Positions 44,849 to 53,939 of a DNA stretch of 64,000 nucleotides are shown here, piece by piece. Positions within the stretch are counted from its first letter, which is position 1, and every line of letters starts with the position of its first letter. The notes beneath the pieces are model-generated. The model was not told the origin of the DNA and did not search any database. It saw nothing but the letters and a program-made list of their open reading frames with translations. Position numbers and translations under genes: made by a program. Source of the stretch: Lichenibacterium dinghuense (GTDB lineage Bacteria; Pseudomonadota; Alphaproteobacteria; Rhizobiales; Beijerinckiaceae); contig NZ_JAJLMN010000001.1 of the NCBI RefSeq assembly GCF_021730615.1, forward strand, positions 1,302,501 to 1,366,500. The letters run 5' to 3'.

Positions 44849-45220
44849 GTGGCCCAGGTCAACGTCAGGATCGGCGGCCGCGTCTACCGCATGGCCTGCG
44901 CGGACGGCGAGGAGGAGCACCTGGCGGGGCTCGCGGCCCGGCTCGACGGCAAGATCGGCGAGCTGCGCGGCAGCTTCGGCGAGATCGGCGACACGCGCAT
45001 CACCGTGATGGCGGCCCTGACGATCGCGGACCAGCTCGGGGAAGCCGAGCGCCACATCGCCGCGCTGGAGGGCGAGAACGACCGCCTGCGGGCCGAGCAG
45101 GCCGGTGCCGACGCGCGCATCGACGCCCTCGCCGAGGCGGCCGCCGGCGCGATCGGCGAGGCCGCGGCCCGCATCGACCGCGTCGCCCACGCGCTCGACG
45201 CGGGGACGGCGCGCGGCTGA
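44849..45220 (+). CDS. zapA: Cell division protein ZapA
   Basis: A 123-residue FtsZ-ring-associated protein. The N-terminal ZapA domain reads AQVNVRIGGRVYRMACADGEEEHLAGLAARLDGKIGEL, followed by MAALTIADQL and a coiled coil (GEAERHIAALEGENDRLRAEQ). ZapA crosslinks FtsZ filaments. The start is a GTG directly before the conserved AQVNV. In many relatives 6S RNA follows zapA; only 85 bases of non-coding DNA exist here. Confidence 0.93.
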   Translation: MAQVNVRIGGRVYRMACADGEEEHLAGLAARLDGKIGELRGSFGEIGDTRITVMAALTIADQLGEAERHIAALEGENDRLRAEQAGADARIDALAEAAAGAIGEAAARIDRVAHALDAGTARG

Positions 45221-45246
45221 TACGGCATCCGGCCGATGTGCCGTAT
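45220..45246 (+). terminator. Hairpin after zapA
   Basis: Perfect 8-bp inverted repeat ATACGGCA / TGCCGTAT with an 11-base loop, starting at the last base of the zapA stop codon. A second stem, CGACATCCG / CGGATGTCG (45276-45284 with 45303-45311), lies further on. Confidence 0.6.
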
Positions 45247-45395
45247 CGCCAGCCCGCGCGGCGCATGAGCGAAGCCGACATCCGCATCCCGAAGGGATTC
45301 AACGGATGTCGTATGAGAGCCGCGACCCCGCTCCGCCTACCGGTCCGCCGCGCGATGACTTAGGATGGCGGACCGCTTCCGCACCGGGTCCGCCG

Positions 45396-45587
45396 ATGTC
45401 CGCCGCCGCCGCCAACAGCCTGATCCTGGTCGCGATCGGGCTCGTCTTCGCCGTGCTGATGGCCGGGCTGGTCAACATGGTGCGCGGCGGCAGTTCCAAC
45501 ACGTCGCAGCGGCTGATGCGCTGGCGCGTGGGGCTCCAGTTCGTGGCCATCCTGGTGGTCATGGCCGTGCTGTATCTCAGGGGGTAG
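45396..45587 (+). CDS. HIG1 domain (twin transmembrane) protein
   Basis: A 63-residue inner membrane protein with two helices (ANSLILVAIGLVFAVLMAGLV and VGLQFVAILVVMAVLYL) joined by NMVRGGSSNTSQRLMRWR, the HIG1_N pattern known from respiratory supercomplex factors. The chosen ATG matches the length of relatives. An ATG at 45306, with AAGGGA upstream, would add 30 residues, but those codons include TTA and many A/T third positions unlike the rest of the gene. It is followed after six bases by the adenosyltransferase, a usual Rhizobiales neighbour. Confidence 0.85.
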   Translation: MSAAAANSLILVAIGLVFAVLMAGLVNMVRGGSSNTSQRLMRWRVGLQFVAILVVMAVLYLRG

Positions 45588-45593
45588 AACGCC

Positions 45594-46175
45594 GTGGTGG
45601 TCCTCAATCGCATCTACACGCGCACCGGCGACGACGGGACGACGGCGCTGGGCTCGGGCGAGCGCCGCCGCAAGTCGGACGTGCGGATCGCGGCCTACGG
45701 CACGGTGGACGAGTGCAACGCCGCCATCGGCATGGCGCGCCTCCACGCGGCGGCCGAGTCGCCGAAGCTCGACGCCATGCTGGGGCGCATCCAGAACGAC
45801 CTGTTCGACCTCGGCGCCGACCTCGCGACCCCGCCGGCCGAGGGCGAGGCGGAGGGCTCCCGCCTGCGCATGGTGCAGGCCCAGGTGGACCGGCTGGAGC
45901 GCGAGATCGACGAGCTCAACGCCGACCTGTCGCCGCTGCGCTCCTTCGTGCTGCCCGGCGGCACGCCGGCCGCCGCCCACCTCCACCTCGCCCGCACGGT
46001 GTGCCGGCGCGCCGAGCGGCTGATGGTGGACCTCAAGGTCGGCCACGGCGAGGCCGTCAGCGCCGCGGCGGTCGGCTACGCCAACCGCCTGTCGGACTTC
46101 CTGTTCGTGGCCTCGCGCCACTGCAACCACCTCAAGGACGGCGACGTGCTGTGGGTGCCGGGGAAGAACCGGTAG
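45594..46175 (+). CDS. Cob(I)yrinic acid a,c-diamide adenosyltransferase, PduO type
   Basis: Makes adenosylcobalamin from cob(I)alamin and ATP, 193 residues. The N-terminal ATP loop is YTRTGDDGTTALGSGERRRKSD (residues 8-29), followed by YGTVDECNAAIGMA near 38, FVLPGGTPAAAHLHLARTVCRRAERL near 118 and YANRLSDFLFVASRH near 160. The start is a GTG giving MVVLNRIYTRTGD, as in homologues. Its product is the cofactor of EutBC, encoded in this window. Confidence 0.96.
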   Translation: MVVLNRIYTRTGDDGTTALGSGERRRKSDVRIAAYGTVDECNAAIGMARLHAAAESPKLDAMLGRIQNDLFDLGADLATPPAEGEAEGSRLRMVQAQVDRLEREIDELNADLSPLRSFVLPGGTPAAAHLHLARTVCRRAERLMVDLKVGHGEAVSAAAVGYANRLSDFLFVASRHCNHLKDGDVLWVPGKNR

Positions 46176-46196
46176 GGGCGCGGGCTCGAGGGCCGC

Positions 46197-47558
46197 TCAT
46201 CCCTTGCGGGCCGCCTTGGCGGCGGCCCGCTCGGCGCGCAGCAGCTTCGCCCGGCCGTCCTTCGTGGTCTGCCGGGCGCGGCCGATCGCCAGCGCGTCCT
46301 CCGGCACGTCCTCGGTGACGGCGGAGCCCGACGCCACGTAGGCGCCGCGCCCGACCGTGACGGGCGCCACCAGCGACGAGTTCGAGCCGATGAAGGCCCC
46401 CTCGCCGATCACGGTGCGGAACTTGCCGTAGCCGTCGTAGTTGCAGGTCACCGTGCCGGCGCCGATGTTGGCCTCCGCGCCCACGCTGGCGTCGCCGATG
46501 TAGGTGAGGTGGCTCACCTTGGCGCCGTCGCCGATGTCGGCGCTCTTCACCTCGACGAAGTTGCCGACCTTGGCGGCGCGCCCGAGCGCCGCCCCCGGCC
46601 GCAGCCGCGCGTAGGGCCCGACGTCGGCGTTCGGGCCCACCCGCGCGCCTTCGAGGTGCGAGAAGCTGTGGATGACCGCGCCGTCCTCGACCCGCACGCC
46701 GGGCCCGAAGACCACGTGCGGCTCGACCACGACGTCGCGCCCGAAGCGCGTGTCGTGGCTGAGGAACACCGTGCCCGGCGCCTGCAGCGTCGTGCCGCCG
46801 CGCATCGCGGCGAGCCGCAGCCGCGCCTGCACGGCGGCCTCGGCGCTCGCGAGCTGCGCGCGGTCGTTGACCCCCATGGCGTCGGCCTCCGGGCAGGAGA
46901 TCGCGGCACAGCGCCGCCCGTCGGCCAGCGCCAGCTCCACGGCCGCGGTGAGGTAATATTCCTTCTGGGCGTTGTCGCAGCCGACGCGCCCGAGCAGGTC
47001 GAGCGCGGTGCGGCCGTCGAGCGCCATCGGCCCGGCGAAGCAGAGCCTCACGGCGCGCTCGGCTTCCGTCGCGTCCTTGTGCTCGCGGATGGCGACGAGC
47101 GCGCCGTCCTCCGTCAGCAGCCGGCCGTAGCCGGTCGGGTCGGCGGCCTCGAAGCCGAGCGCCACGAGGCCGGCCCCCGCGGCCAGCGCGGCCCGCATGT
47201 CGGCGAGCGCCGCGGGCGCCACCAGCGGCACGTCGGCGAACAGCACCAGAAGGTCGTCGTAGCCGCGCGCGATGGCGTCGCGCGCCGCCAGGACCGCGTG
47301 GGCGGTGCCGAGCCGCTCCGCCTGCACGGCGATCTCGGCCCCCGGGAAGGCGCGCCGCGCTTCGGCCGCGACGTCGTCCCGCCCCGGGCCGACCACCACG
47401 ACGACGGCCTCGGCCCCGGCCTCCGCCACGATGCCGAGCACGTGGCCCAGCATGCTGCGCCCGGCCAGGCGGTGCAGGACCTTGGGCGTGTCGGAGCGCA
47501 TGCGCGTCCCCTCGCCCGCCGCCAGCACCACGGCGAGGCACCGTCTCGATCCGCTCAT
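46197..47558 (-). CDS. glmU: Bifunctional GlmU: GlcN-1-P acetyltransferase / GlcNAc-1-P uridylyltransferase
   Basis: Makes UDP-GlcNAc for peptidoglycan and lipopolysaccharide, 453 residues. The uridylyltransferase half begins [22 protein letters not shown] and contains ADVPLV and [10 protein letters not shown]. The C-terminal left-handed beta helix shows hexapeptide repeats from about residue 250 and the acetyltransferase site [31 protein letters not shown] near 385. The start at 47558 ([17 protein letters not shown]) fits homologues; an ATG at 47591 would add eleven residues. It is convergent with the adenosyltransferase gene. Confidence 0.97.
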   Translation of the reverse strand: MSGSRRCLAVVLAAGEGTRMRSDTPKVLHRLAGRSMLGHVLGIVAEAGAEAVVVVVGPGRDDVAAEARRAFPGAEIAVQAERLGTAHAVLAARDAIARGYDDLLVLFADVPLVAPAALADMRAALAAGAGLVALGFEAADPTGYGRLLTEDGALVAIREHKDATEAERAVRLCFAGPMALDGRTALDLLGRVGCDNAQKEYYLTAAVELALADGRRCAAISCPEADAMGVNDRAQLASAEAAVQARLRLAAMRGGTTLQAPGTVFLSHDTRFGRDVVVEPHVVFGPGVRVEDGAVIHSFSHLEGARVGPNADVGPYARLRPGAALGRAAKVGNFVEVKSADIGDGAKVSHLTYIGDASVGAEANIGAGTVTCNYDGYGKFRTVIGEGAFIGSNSSLVAPVTVGRGAYVASGSAVTEDVPEDALAIGRARQTTKDGRAKLLRAERAAAKAARKG

Positions 47559-47849
47559 CCCGTCCGAACTCCCGCGCGTCCGCCTTCCCATCGACGCGCC
47601 GCCTTAACAGGAGATTGCGGCGAAGGCCCATCCGGCCCGCGGCGGCGGTGCAGCGCGTGCAAAAATCGCCTCGCCGCACGTCGGATATGGGCTATACGAG
47701 GCGATGCGGCCGGCGGCGCCCGGACCGGGCTCCCGCGGGGATGAGTGCTTCGCTTCGAGCGACGATGCCCGGCGCGGCGGAGCGCTCATCCCCGCGGAGA
47801 CCTGCACCGGGCGGCGCCCGCCCTTCCGTGTTCTCGTTCCAGATGGCCG

Positions 47850-49409
47850 ATGCTGCTTCGCCGGGATCTCTTGAAATGGGCCGCCACCGGGCTCGGCGCC
47901 GGCCTGACCCCGGCGGCCGCCGACGCGCCCCCGGCCCCCGCCGGGGCGCCGGCCCCGGCGCCGCAGGGCTCGGCGCCGCCGGCCGCCACCTTCGACCTGT
48001 CGGCCGTCGTCGACAAGGCCCGCGCCCTCGCCAAGAAGAGCTATGAGGCGCCCGCGGTGCCGCTGCCGGGCGCCTTCTCGAACCTGACCTACGACCAATA
48101 TGTGTCGATCCGCCCCAAGGCCGGCACGGCGCTGTGGGCCGGCGACAACGTCGGCTTCGCCATCGAGCCGCTGCACCGCGGCTTCCTGTTCACGGCCCCG
48201 ATGGCGATCAACGTGGTCGAGAACGGCGCCGTGCGGCGCCTCGCCTACGCCGCGAGCGGCTTCGACTTCGGCAAGGTGCAGCCCCCGGCCGACCTCGGCG
48301 ACATCGGCTTCTCGGGCTTCCGCGTGCTGCACGCGCGCAGCGGCAGGGGCCTCGTCGATTCGGCGATCTTCCAGGGCGCGTCCTTCTTCCGGGCGCTGGC
48401 CAACGGGCAGAACTTCGGCGTGACCGCCCGCGCCCTGATGATCCGCACCGCGGACCCCAAGGGCGAGGAGTTCCCCGCCATCCGCGAGGTGTGGATCGAG
48501 AAGCCGAGCCTCGCCACCGACGCGCTGGTGATCAGCGCGCTCGTCGATTCGGAGAGCATGACGGGCGCCTTCCGCTTCACGCTGCGGCCCGGCGAGATCA
48601 CCATCATCGACACGGAATGCACGCTGTTCTCGCGCAGCCCGGCCGACTTCTACGGCCTCGGCGGCATGACCGGCATGTTCCTGTTCGGCCCGACGAGCCG
48701 CCATGCGGCCGACGACGTGCGCCTCGGCGCCTACGACGTGTCCGGCCTGCAGGTGCTCAACGGCAACGGCGAATGGCTGTGGCGGCCGGTGTCGAACCCC
48801 TCGACCCTGCAGGTGTCGGTCTTCGTCGACGCCAACCCCAAGGGCTTCGGCCTGCTGCAGCGCCAGCGCGACTTCTCGCAGCTCCAGGACGACGAGCAGC
48901 ACTGGGAGCTGCGCCCTTCGCTCTGGATCGAGCCCATCACCGACTGGGGCGAGGGCAGCGTCGAGCTCGTCGAGATCCCGACCGAGTCGGAGAACAACGA
49001 CAACATCATCTGCTTCTGGCGGCCGAAGGCGGTGCTCGACCCCGCCGGCGAGGCCTCCTTCTCCTACCGCCAGTTCTGGTGCTGGACCCCGCCCGACCGG
49101 CCGCCGCTCGCCACCGTGAGCGACACGCGCGTCGGCCGGATCGGCAACACCAAGAAGCGGCGCTTCGTCGTGGAGTTCACCAGCGACGTCTTCGTCGACC
49201 CCGTCGCGAGCCACGACGTGAAGCCCATGCTGACCGTGTCGGCCGGCACGGTGGGGACCGTGAAGACCTTCGTGTCGCGCGAGCGCAAGACGTTCCGCGT
49301 GCTCTTCGATGTGGATTTCGGCGGCGACGCCCTGTCCGAGCTCCGGCTCGTGCTGGAGAACGGCGGCAAGCCGGTGAGCGAGACATGGCTGTACCGATGG
49401 ACCGCGTGA
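47850..49409 (+). CDS. opgG: Glucans biosynthesis protein OpgG/OpgD (MdoG family)
   Basis: Periplasmic protein that shapes the backbone or branching of osmoregulated periplasmic glucans, 519 residues. The N-terminus MLLRRDLLKWAATGLGAGLTPAAADA resembles a twin-arginine leader, as in OpgD. The MdoG domain starts near residue 50 with FDLSAVVDKARALAKKSYE, then YDQYVSIRPK, FLFTAPMAINVVENG, and later DFYGLGGMTGMFLFGP and the C-terminal Ig-like part ending ETWLYRW. Its 3' end overlaps opgH, so the two are coupled. Confidence 0.92.
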   Translation: MLLRRDLLKWAATGLGAGLTPAAADAPPAPAGAPAPAPQGSAPPAATFDLSAVVDKARALAKKSYEAPAVPLPGAFSNLTYDQYVSIRPKAGTALWAGDNVGFAIEPLHRGFLFTAPMAINVVENGAVRRLAYAASGFDFGKVQPPADLGDIGFSGFRVLHARSGRGLVDSAIFQGASFFRALANGQNFGVTARALMIRTADPKGEEFPAIREVWIEKPSLATDALVISALVDSESMTGAFRFTLRPGEITIIDTECTLFSRSPADFYGLGGMTGMFLFGPTSRHAADDVRLGAYDVSGLQVLNGNGEWLWRPVSNPSTLQVSVFVDANPKGFGLLQRQRDFSQLQDDEQHWELRPSLWIEPITDWGEGSVELVEIPTESENNDNIICFWRPKAVLDPAGEASFSYRQFWCWTPPDRPPLATVSDTRVGRIGNTKKRRFVVEFTSDVFVDPVASHDVKPMLTVSAGTVGTVKTFVSRERKTFRVLFDVDFGGDALSELRLVLENGGKPVSETWLYRWTA

Positions 49410-51604
49410 CCTTCGATGAGCCGGCCGCGGGCGAATCCCGCGCGGTGATCGACCTAGACTCCATCCTGGCCATGCCGGCCATGCCGGACGAGAGCCCGAT
49501 CCTCATGCCCACGCAGTCGCTGCGCCGCCACGACCGCGCGGGCCTGCGCGGCTGGGCCAACCCCCTGCACCGCTCGGTGCCGTGGCTGGCCCGGATCGTC
49601 GTGTTCGGCGGCGGCGCGGCGCTGCTCGGCTTCGGCATCGAGGAGATGTGGCGCGTCATCGACGTCGGCGAGGTGACGCTGCTGAAGTGGATCCTGCTGG
49701 CGCTCTTCGTCGCCAACTTCTCCTGGATCGCGCTGTCCTTCGCGAGCAGCGTCGTGGGCTTCGCCTGGCTTCTGTTCTTCGCCCCGAAGCGCCCGGCCCT
49801 GCCGGCCGCGCTGTCGGCCAGGACCGCCGTGGTGATGCCGATCTACAACGAGGCGCCGAGCCGCATCTTCGGCGCCCTGCAGGCCATGGCGGAGGACGTC
49901 GCCGCGACGGGGCTCGGCGACCACTTCGACTGGTTCTTCCTGTCCGACACGACCGACCCCGACGTGTGGGTGGCGGAGGAGCGCGCGCTGGTCGCCCTGC
50001 GGGACCGCCTGCGCGGCAAGGCGCGCGTGTTCTACCGGCACCGGCCCAAGAACACGAACCGCAAGGCCGGCAACATCGCCGACTTCGTCACCCGCTGGGG
50101 CGGCAGCTACCCGCACATGCTGGTGCTCGACGCCGACAGCCTGATGACGGCGCATTCCATCGTGAACCTCGCCGCCGCCATGGAGGCCGACCCCGACGCC
50201 GGCATCGTGCAGACGCTGCCCCTCATCATCAACCGCAACACGCTGTTCGCGCGGCTGCAGCAGTTCGCGGCGCGCATCCACGGGCCGGTGATCGCGGCCG
50301 GCCTCGCCGTGTGGTCGGGGCGCGACGGCAACTATTGGGGCCACAACGCCATCATCCGGACGCGGGCCTTCGCGGACCATTGCGGCCTGCCGCACCTAGG
50401 CGGCCGCCCACCGCTCGGCGGCCACATCCTCAGCCACGACTTCGTCGAGGCGGCGCTGATCCGGCGCGCCGGCTGGGCCGTCTACATGCTGCCGGTGCTC
50501 GGCGGCTCCTACGAGGAAAGCCCGCCCTCGCTCATCGACCTCGCGGCGCGCGACCGGCGCTGGTGCCAGGGCAACCTGCAGCACATGCGGGTGATGTGGG
50601 CGCACGGCTTCCACCTCGCGTCGCGTCAGCACTTCGCCACCGGCATCATGGGCTACCTCGCGTCCCCGCTGTGGATGGCGCAGCTCCTCGTCGGCATCGT
50701 GCTGGTGCTGCAATCGGCCTACATCCGCCCCGAATACTTCACGCAGGACTTCTCGCTGTTCCCGGCCTGGCCGCGGTTCGACGCGCAGCGCGCGCTCGAC
50801 CTGTTCGGCATCACCATGGCGGTGCTGCTGGCGCCGAAGGGCTTCGGGCTGCTGATCGCGCTCGGGCAGCGCGACGCGCGGCGGGGCAGCGGCGGCGCGG
50901 TCGGGCTCGTGCTGTCGACGGTGGTCGAGATCGTGATGTCGTCGCTGCTCGCGCCGGTGATGATGCTGATCCAGTCGGGCTCGGTGATGCAGATCCTGCT
51001 CGGCCGCGACACGGGCTGGAACCCGCAGCGGCGCGACGACGGCTCGATCCCGCTCGGCGACATCGTGCGCCGCCACCGCTCGCACGTGATCCTGGGCTTC
51101 ATCACGCTGGTGGCGGGCTTCCTGATCTCGCCCTCGCTGGTGGCCTGGATGTCGCCCACCATCGCGGGCCTGATCCTGGCGATCCCGCTGTCCTGGGCCA
51201 GCGGCCAGCGCTCGATCGGGCTGTTCCTGAAGCGGATGGGCCTCCTGCGCACGCCCGAGGAGACGAGCCCGCCCGAGATCGCGCGCCGGGCCAACGTGCT
51301 GGCGGGCGAGCTCGCGCAGGCCGGCTACGACGTGACGGACGGCATCTCGGCGCTGCACGCGAGCCGCGAACTGCGCGTGCTGCACGAGGCCTACCTGCCC
51401 ACCCCCGAGCCGAAGAAGCGCGGCGCCATCGACCACGACGCCGTGATGGCCCGCGCCAAGCTCGCCGAAGCCGAGACGGTGGAGGAGGCGGAATCCTGGC
51501 TGAACCGCAAGGAGCGCACCGCGGTGCTCAACGACCGCGAGCTGATCGACCGCGTGGCGCGCCTGCCCTCCGCAGACATGCGGGCCGCCGCGGCGGCGGA
51601 GTAG
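49385..51604 (+). CDS. opgH: Glucans biosynthesis glucosyltransferase OpgH (MdoH)
   Basis: Inner membrane family 2 glycosyltransferase that polymerises glucose from UDP-glucose for periplasmic glucans, 739 residues. Two N-terminal helices are followed by the catalytic domain: VVMPIYNEAPSRIF near residue 142, FFLSDTTDPDVW near 180, LVLDADSLMTA near 245, and the acceptor motif RDRRWCQGN near 390. Several C-terminal helices follow (LLVGIVLVLQSAY, IVMSSLLAPVMMLI, VILGFITLVAGFLI). The start overlaps opgG by 25 bases; an ATG at 49397 is possible. Confidence 0.95.
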   Translation: MAVPMDRVTFDEPAAGESRAVIDLDSILAMPAMPDESPILMPTQSLRRHDRAGLRGWANPLHRSVPWLARIVVFGGGAALLGFGIEEMWRVIDVGEVTLLKWILLALFVANFSWIALSFASSVVGFAWLLFFAPKRPALPAALSARTAVVMPIYNEAPSRIFGALQAMAEDVAATGLGDHFDWFFLSDTTDPDVWVAEERALVALRDRLRGKARVFYRHRPKNTNRKAGNIADFVTRWGGSYPHMLVLDADSLMTAHSIVNLAAAMEADPDAGIVQTLPLIINRNTLFARLQQFAARIHGPVIAAGLAVWSGRDGNYWGHNAIIRTRAFADHCGLPHLGGRPPLGGHILSHDFVEAALIRRAGWAVYMLPVLGGSYEESPPSLIDLAARDRRWCQGNLQHMRVMWAHGFHLASRQHFATGIMGYLASPLWMAQLLVGIVLVLQSAYIRPEYFTQDFSLFPAWPRFDAQRALDLFGITMAVLLAPKGFGLLIALGQRDARRGSGGAVGLVLSTVVEIVMSSLLAPVMMLIQSGSVMQILLGRDTGWNPQRRDDGSIPLGDIVRRHRSHVILGFITLVAGFLISPSLVAWMSPTIAGLILAIPLSWASGQRSIGLFLKRMGLLRTPEETSPPEIARRANVLAGELAQAGYDVTDGISALHASRELRVLHEAYLPTPEPKKRGAIDHDAVMARAKLAEAETVEEAESWLNRKERTAVLNDRELIDRVARLPSADMRAAAAAE

Positions 51605-51741
51605 CGCACGCCGCGGCCGATCGGATCGGCCGCAGCGGGACCTCCGGCTCGGCAGGGCCCCGAGTTCGGCGACCCTCGACTTCCGCCGCGAAGCTGCGTT
51701 GAATGGGTCGCCGCGTCGCGGCGCCCATCGGAGGGCCGCTC

Positions 51742-51891
51742 TTGAGTCGCCTCGACGAAGCAGAACGCCGCTGGCGGCTCGCCGATGTCGAGCCGACGAA
51801 GCGCGCCATCGCTGCCGCCCTGGCCCGCCCTTCCGCGGGCGCCATCCGGCATCGCCCGCCGCGCGGGCCCGATGCGGGCGAGCAGCCGTGA
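51742..51891 (+). CDS. Possible 49-residue leader ORF coupled to the AhpD-like gene
   Basis: A short reading frame starting with TTG, seven bases after a perfect GGAGGG. It ends in TGATG, its stop sharing one base with the start of the next gene. The predicted product is basic (SRLDEAERRWRLADVEPTKRA...), without known domain. Strong initiation signal and coupled stop support translation; the peptide itself may matter less than the coupling. It may equally be a chance frame, given the GC content. Confidence 0.45.
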   Translation: MSRLDEAERRWRLADVEPTKRAIAAALARPSAGAIRHRPPRGPDAGEQP

Positions 51892-52475
51892 TGCCGGAAG
51901 CCCCGATGCGTTTCCCCGTGCCCGCCCTCGCCGACCTGCCCGAGGACCTCCGCGAGCGCCTCCTCGCCGTGCAGGAGAAGTCGGGCTTCGTGCCCAATGT
52001 GTTCCTGCTGCTGGCGCGCCGGCCGGACGAGTTCCGCGCCTTCCTGCTCTACCACGACCTGCTGATGGACCGGCCCGGCGTCCTGACCAAGGCCGAGCGC
52101 GAGATGATCGTGGTGGCGACCAGCGCCGCCAACCGCTGCCTCTACTGCGTGGTGGCCCACGGCGCGATCCTGCGCGTCCGGGCGAAGGACCCGAGGATCG
52201 CGGACCGGGTCGCGGTGGACCACCGCAAGGCGGGGCTGACCGCGCGCCAGGTCGCCATGCTGGATTTCGCGCTCAAGGTCGCGGGCGAGGCCCAGGCGAT
52301 CGGCGAGGGCGACTATGCGGCGCTGGAGCGGCACGGCCTCAGCCGCGAGGACGGCTGGGACATCGCGGCCATCGCGGGCTTCTTCGCCATGTCGAACCGG
52401 CTGGCGGGGGCGGGCGACCTCCGGCCGAACGACGAGTTCTTCGCGCTGGGGCGGGAGCCGGCCCGGCCGACCTGA
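51891..52475 (+). CDS. Peroxidase-related enzyme, AhpD/CMD family
   Basis: A 194-residue alkylhydroperoxidase-like (carboxymuconolactone decarboxylase fold) protein. The redox motif CLYCVVAHGAIL (C-x2-C-x3-H) lies near residue 83. The flanks EREMIVVATSAANR and ARQVAMLDFALKVAGEAQAIGEGD are those of the uncharacterised peroxidase-related enzyme family. Substrate and electron donor are unknown. The start is set by overlap with the short upstream frame (TGATG). Confidence 0.9.
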   Translation: MPEAPMRFPVPALADLPEDLRERLLAVQEKSGFVPNVFLLLARRPDEFRAFLLYHDLLMDRPGVLTKAEREMIVVATSAANRCLYCVVAHGAILRVRAKDPRIADRVAVDHRKAGLTARQVAMLDFALKVAGEAQAIGEGDYAALERHGLSREDGWDIAAIAGFFAMSNRLAGAGDLRPNDEFFALGREPARPT

Positions 52476-52700
52476 GGCGCAGCGGGCGCCGGGCGGCCCC
52501 GCCTTCGACGCGGCCCGTCGGCGGCGTTCGTCGCCTGGGGAATGCACGGCCGCTGGACTCGGCGGACGGTCCTTGCGGCCGGGATCGGCGGCGCGCGGGT
52601 CGCGGTCTGCCCTTCCGGACCCAGGAGTTGACCGGCGGCTCGCTCCTCCGCGCCGCCGCGGGACGCTGCGCCCCTATGCCCGGCGGGCGGGCTCGGCCGC

Positions 52701-53687
52701 TCAGGCCGCCGCCCGCTCCCGCCGCGCCGCGCGCAGCCGCTGGAAGTCCTCGCCCGCGTGGTGCGACGAGCGGGTGAGCGGTGAGGCTGACACCACGAGG
52801 AAGCCCTTCGCGGTCGCCACCGTCTCGTAGGCCTTGAACGCGTCCGGCGTGACGAAGCTCTTCACGGGGTGATGCTTCTTCGTCGGCTGGAGGTACTGGC
52901 CGATGGTGAGGAAGTCGATGTCGGCCGAGCGCATGTCGTCCATCACCTGCAGCACCTCGGTGCGCTCCTCGCCGAGCCCGACCATGATGCCGGACTTGGT
53001 GAAGATCGAGGGATCGAGGTCCTTCACGCGCTGGAGCAGCCGCAGCGAGTGGAAGTAGCGGGCGCCGGGCCGCACGGACAGGTACAGCGACGGCACGGTC
53101 TCGAGATTGTGGTTGAACACGTCGGGCCGCGCCTCGACTACCACCTCCAGCGCGCCGGGCTTGCGCAGGAAATCGGGCGTCAGCACCTCGATCGTGGTGC
53201 CTGGGGCGAGGCGGCGGATGGCGCGGATCACCTGGGCGAAGTGCTCGGCGCCGCCGTCGGCGAGGTCGTCGCGGTCGACCGAGGTGATCACCACGTGGGC
53301 GAGGCCGAGCTTGGCCACGGCCTCGCCGATGTGCTCGGGCTCGTGCGGATCGAGGGCGCCGGGCAGGCCGGTGCGGACGTTGCAGAACGCGCAGGCGCGC
53401 GTGCAGGTGTCGCCCATGATCATGAAGGTGGCGTGCTTCTTGGTCCAGCACTCGCCGATGTTGGGGCAGCCCGCCTCCTCGCAGACCGTGACGAGCCCGT
53501 GCTCCTTCACGATGCCGTGGGTGGCCTGATAGCCCGCCGAGCCCGGCGCCTTGACGCGGATCCAGTCCGGCTTCTTCAGCATCGGCTGGTCGGGTCGATG
53601 CGCCTTCTCGGGGTGGCGCGGCGCTTCCGCGGGACGCGGGGCGGCCTTGGACCGGGGGTCGCTGTTGAGCAGGTCGAGCACCAGCAT
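52701..53687 (-). CDS. lipA: Lipoyl synthase
   Basis: Radical SAM enzyme inserting sulfur into octanoyl groups on lipoyl domains, 328 residues. Two iron-sulfur clusters are evident: the auxiliary [12 protein letters not shown] near residue 68 and the radical [11 protein letters not shown] near 94. [19 protein letters not shown] and [16 protein letters not shown] follow, and the terminal serine ligand lies in the SSHHAGE region. GGAGGAAATCC precedes the ATG. It lies downstream of pdhABC-lpd in the same direction, so the cofactor-making enzyme sits beside its targets. Confidence 0.97.
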   Translation of the reverse strand: MLVLDLLNSDPRSKAAPRPAEAPRHPEKAHRPDQPMLKKPDWIRVKAPGSAGYQATHGIVKEHGLVTVCEEAGCPNIGECWTKKHATFMIMGDTCTRACAFCNVRTGLPGALDPHEPEHIGEAVAKLGLAHVVITSVDRDDLADGGAEHFAQVIRAIRRLAPGTTIEVLTPDFLRKPGALEVVVEARPDVFNHNLETVPSLYLSVRPGARYFHSLRLLQRVKDLDPSIFTKSGIMVGLGEERTEVLQVMDDMRSADIDFLTIGQYLQPTKKHHPVKSFVTPDAFKAYETVATAKGFLVVSASPLTRSSHHAGEDFQRLRAARRERAAA

Positions 53688-53771
53688 GGATTTCCTCCTG
53701 CCCCTCACTTAAGCGATGGCGCGCGCCGCCACCACCACGATGACGGTTTCCGATCGTCGCGCTGCGCTGCG

Positions 53772-53930
53772 CCCTTCTCCCCTCGCGGGAGAAGGTGGCC
53801 GGCCGAAGGCCGGTCGGATGAGGGGGTATGGCTCCGCGCTCGACGATGACCCCGGGGACGGAGAGCGCCGCGCTCGTTCCCCTCAACCGTCAGGCTCAGC
53901 CCGACACCTTCTCCCGCGAAGGGAGAAGGG
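53772..53930. repeat. Inverted repeat of the CCCTTCTCCC...GGGAGAAGG type
   Basis: Arms 53772-53797 and 53905-53930 are reverse complements with one mismatch in 26. Each arm is itself nearly palindromic around TCGCGGGA. The core TCCCCTCGCGGGAGAAGG occurs again at 61133-61150. The element fills the gap between lipA and lpd, about 250 bases, and no gene is seen there. Confidence 0.7.
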
Positions 53931-53939
53931 GAGCGCGGC

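Noticed and set aside
45221-45305. A possible 6S RNA after zapA
   Set aside because: 6S RNA is often placed here in Rhizobiales, but only 85 bases are available, and they hold two short stems rather than a 6S-like long bulged hairpin.
45306-45395. A 30-residue longer N-terminus for the HIG1 protein
   Set aside because: An AAGGGA site is present, but the codons include TTA and many A/T third positions, and related HIG1 proteins start at the second ATG. It was kept as an alternative only.
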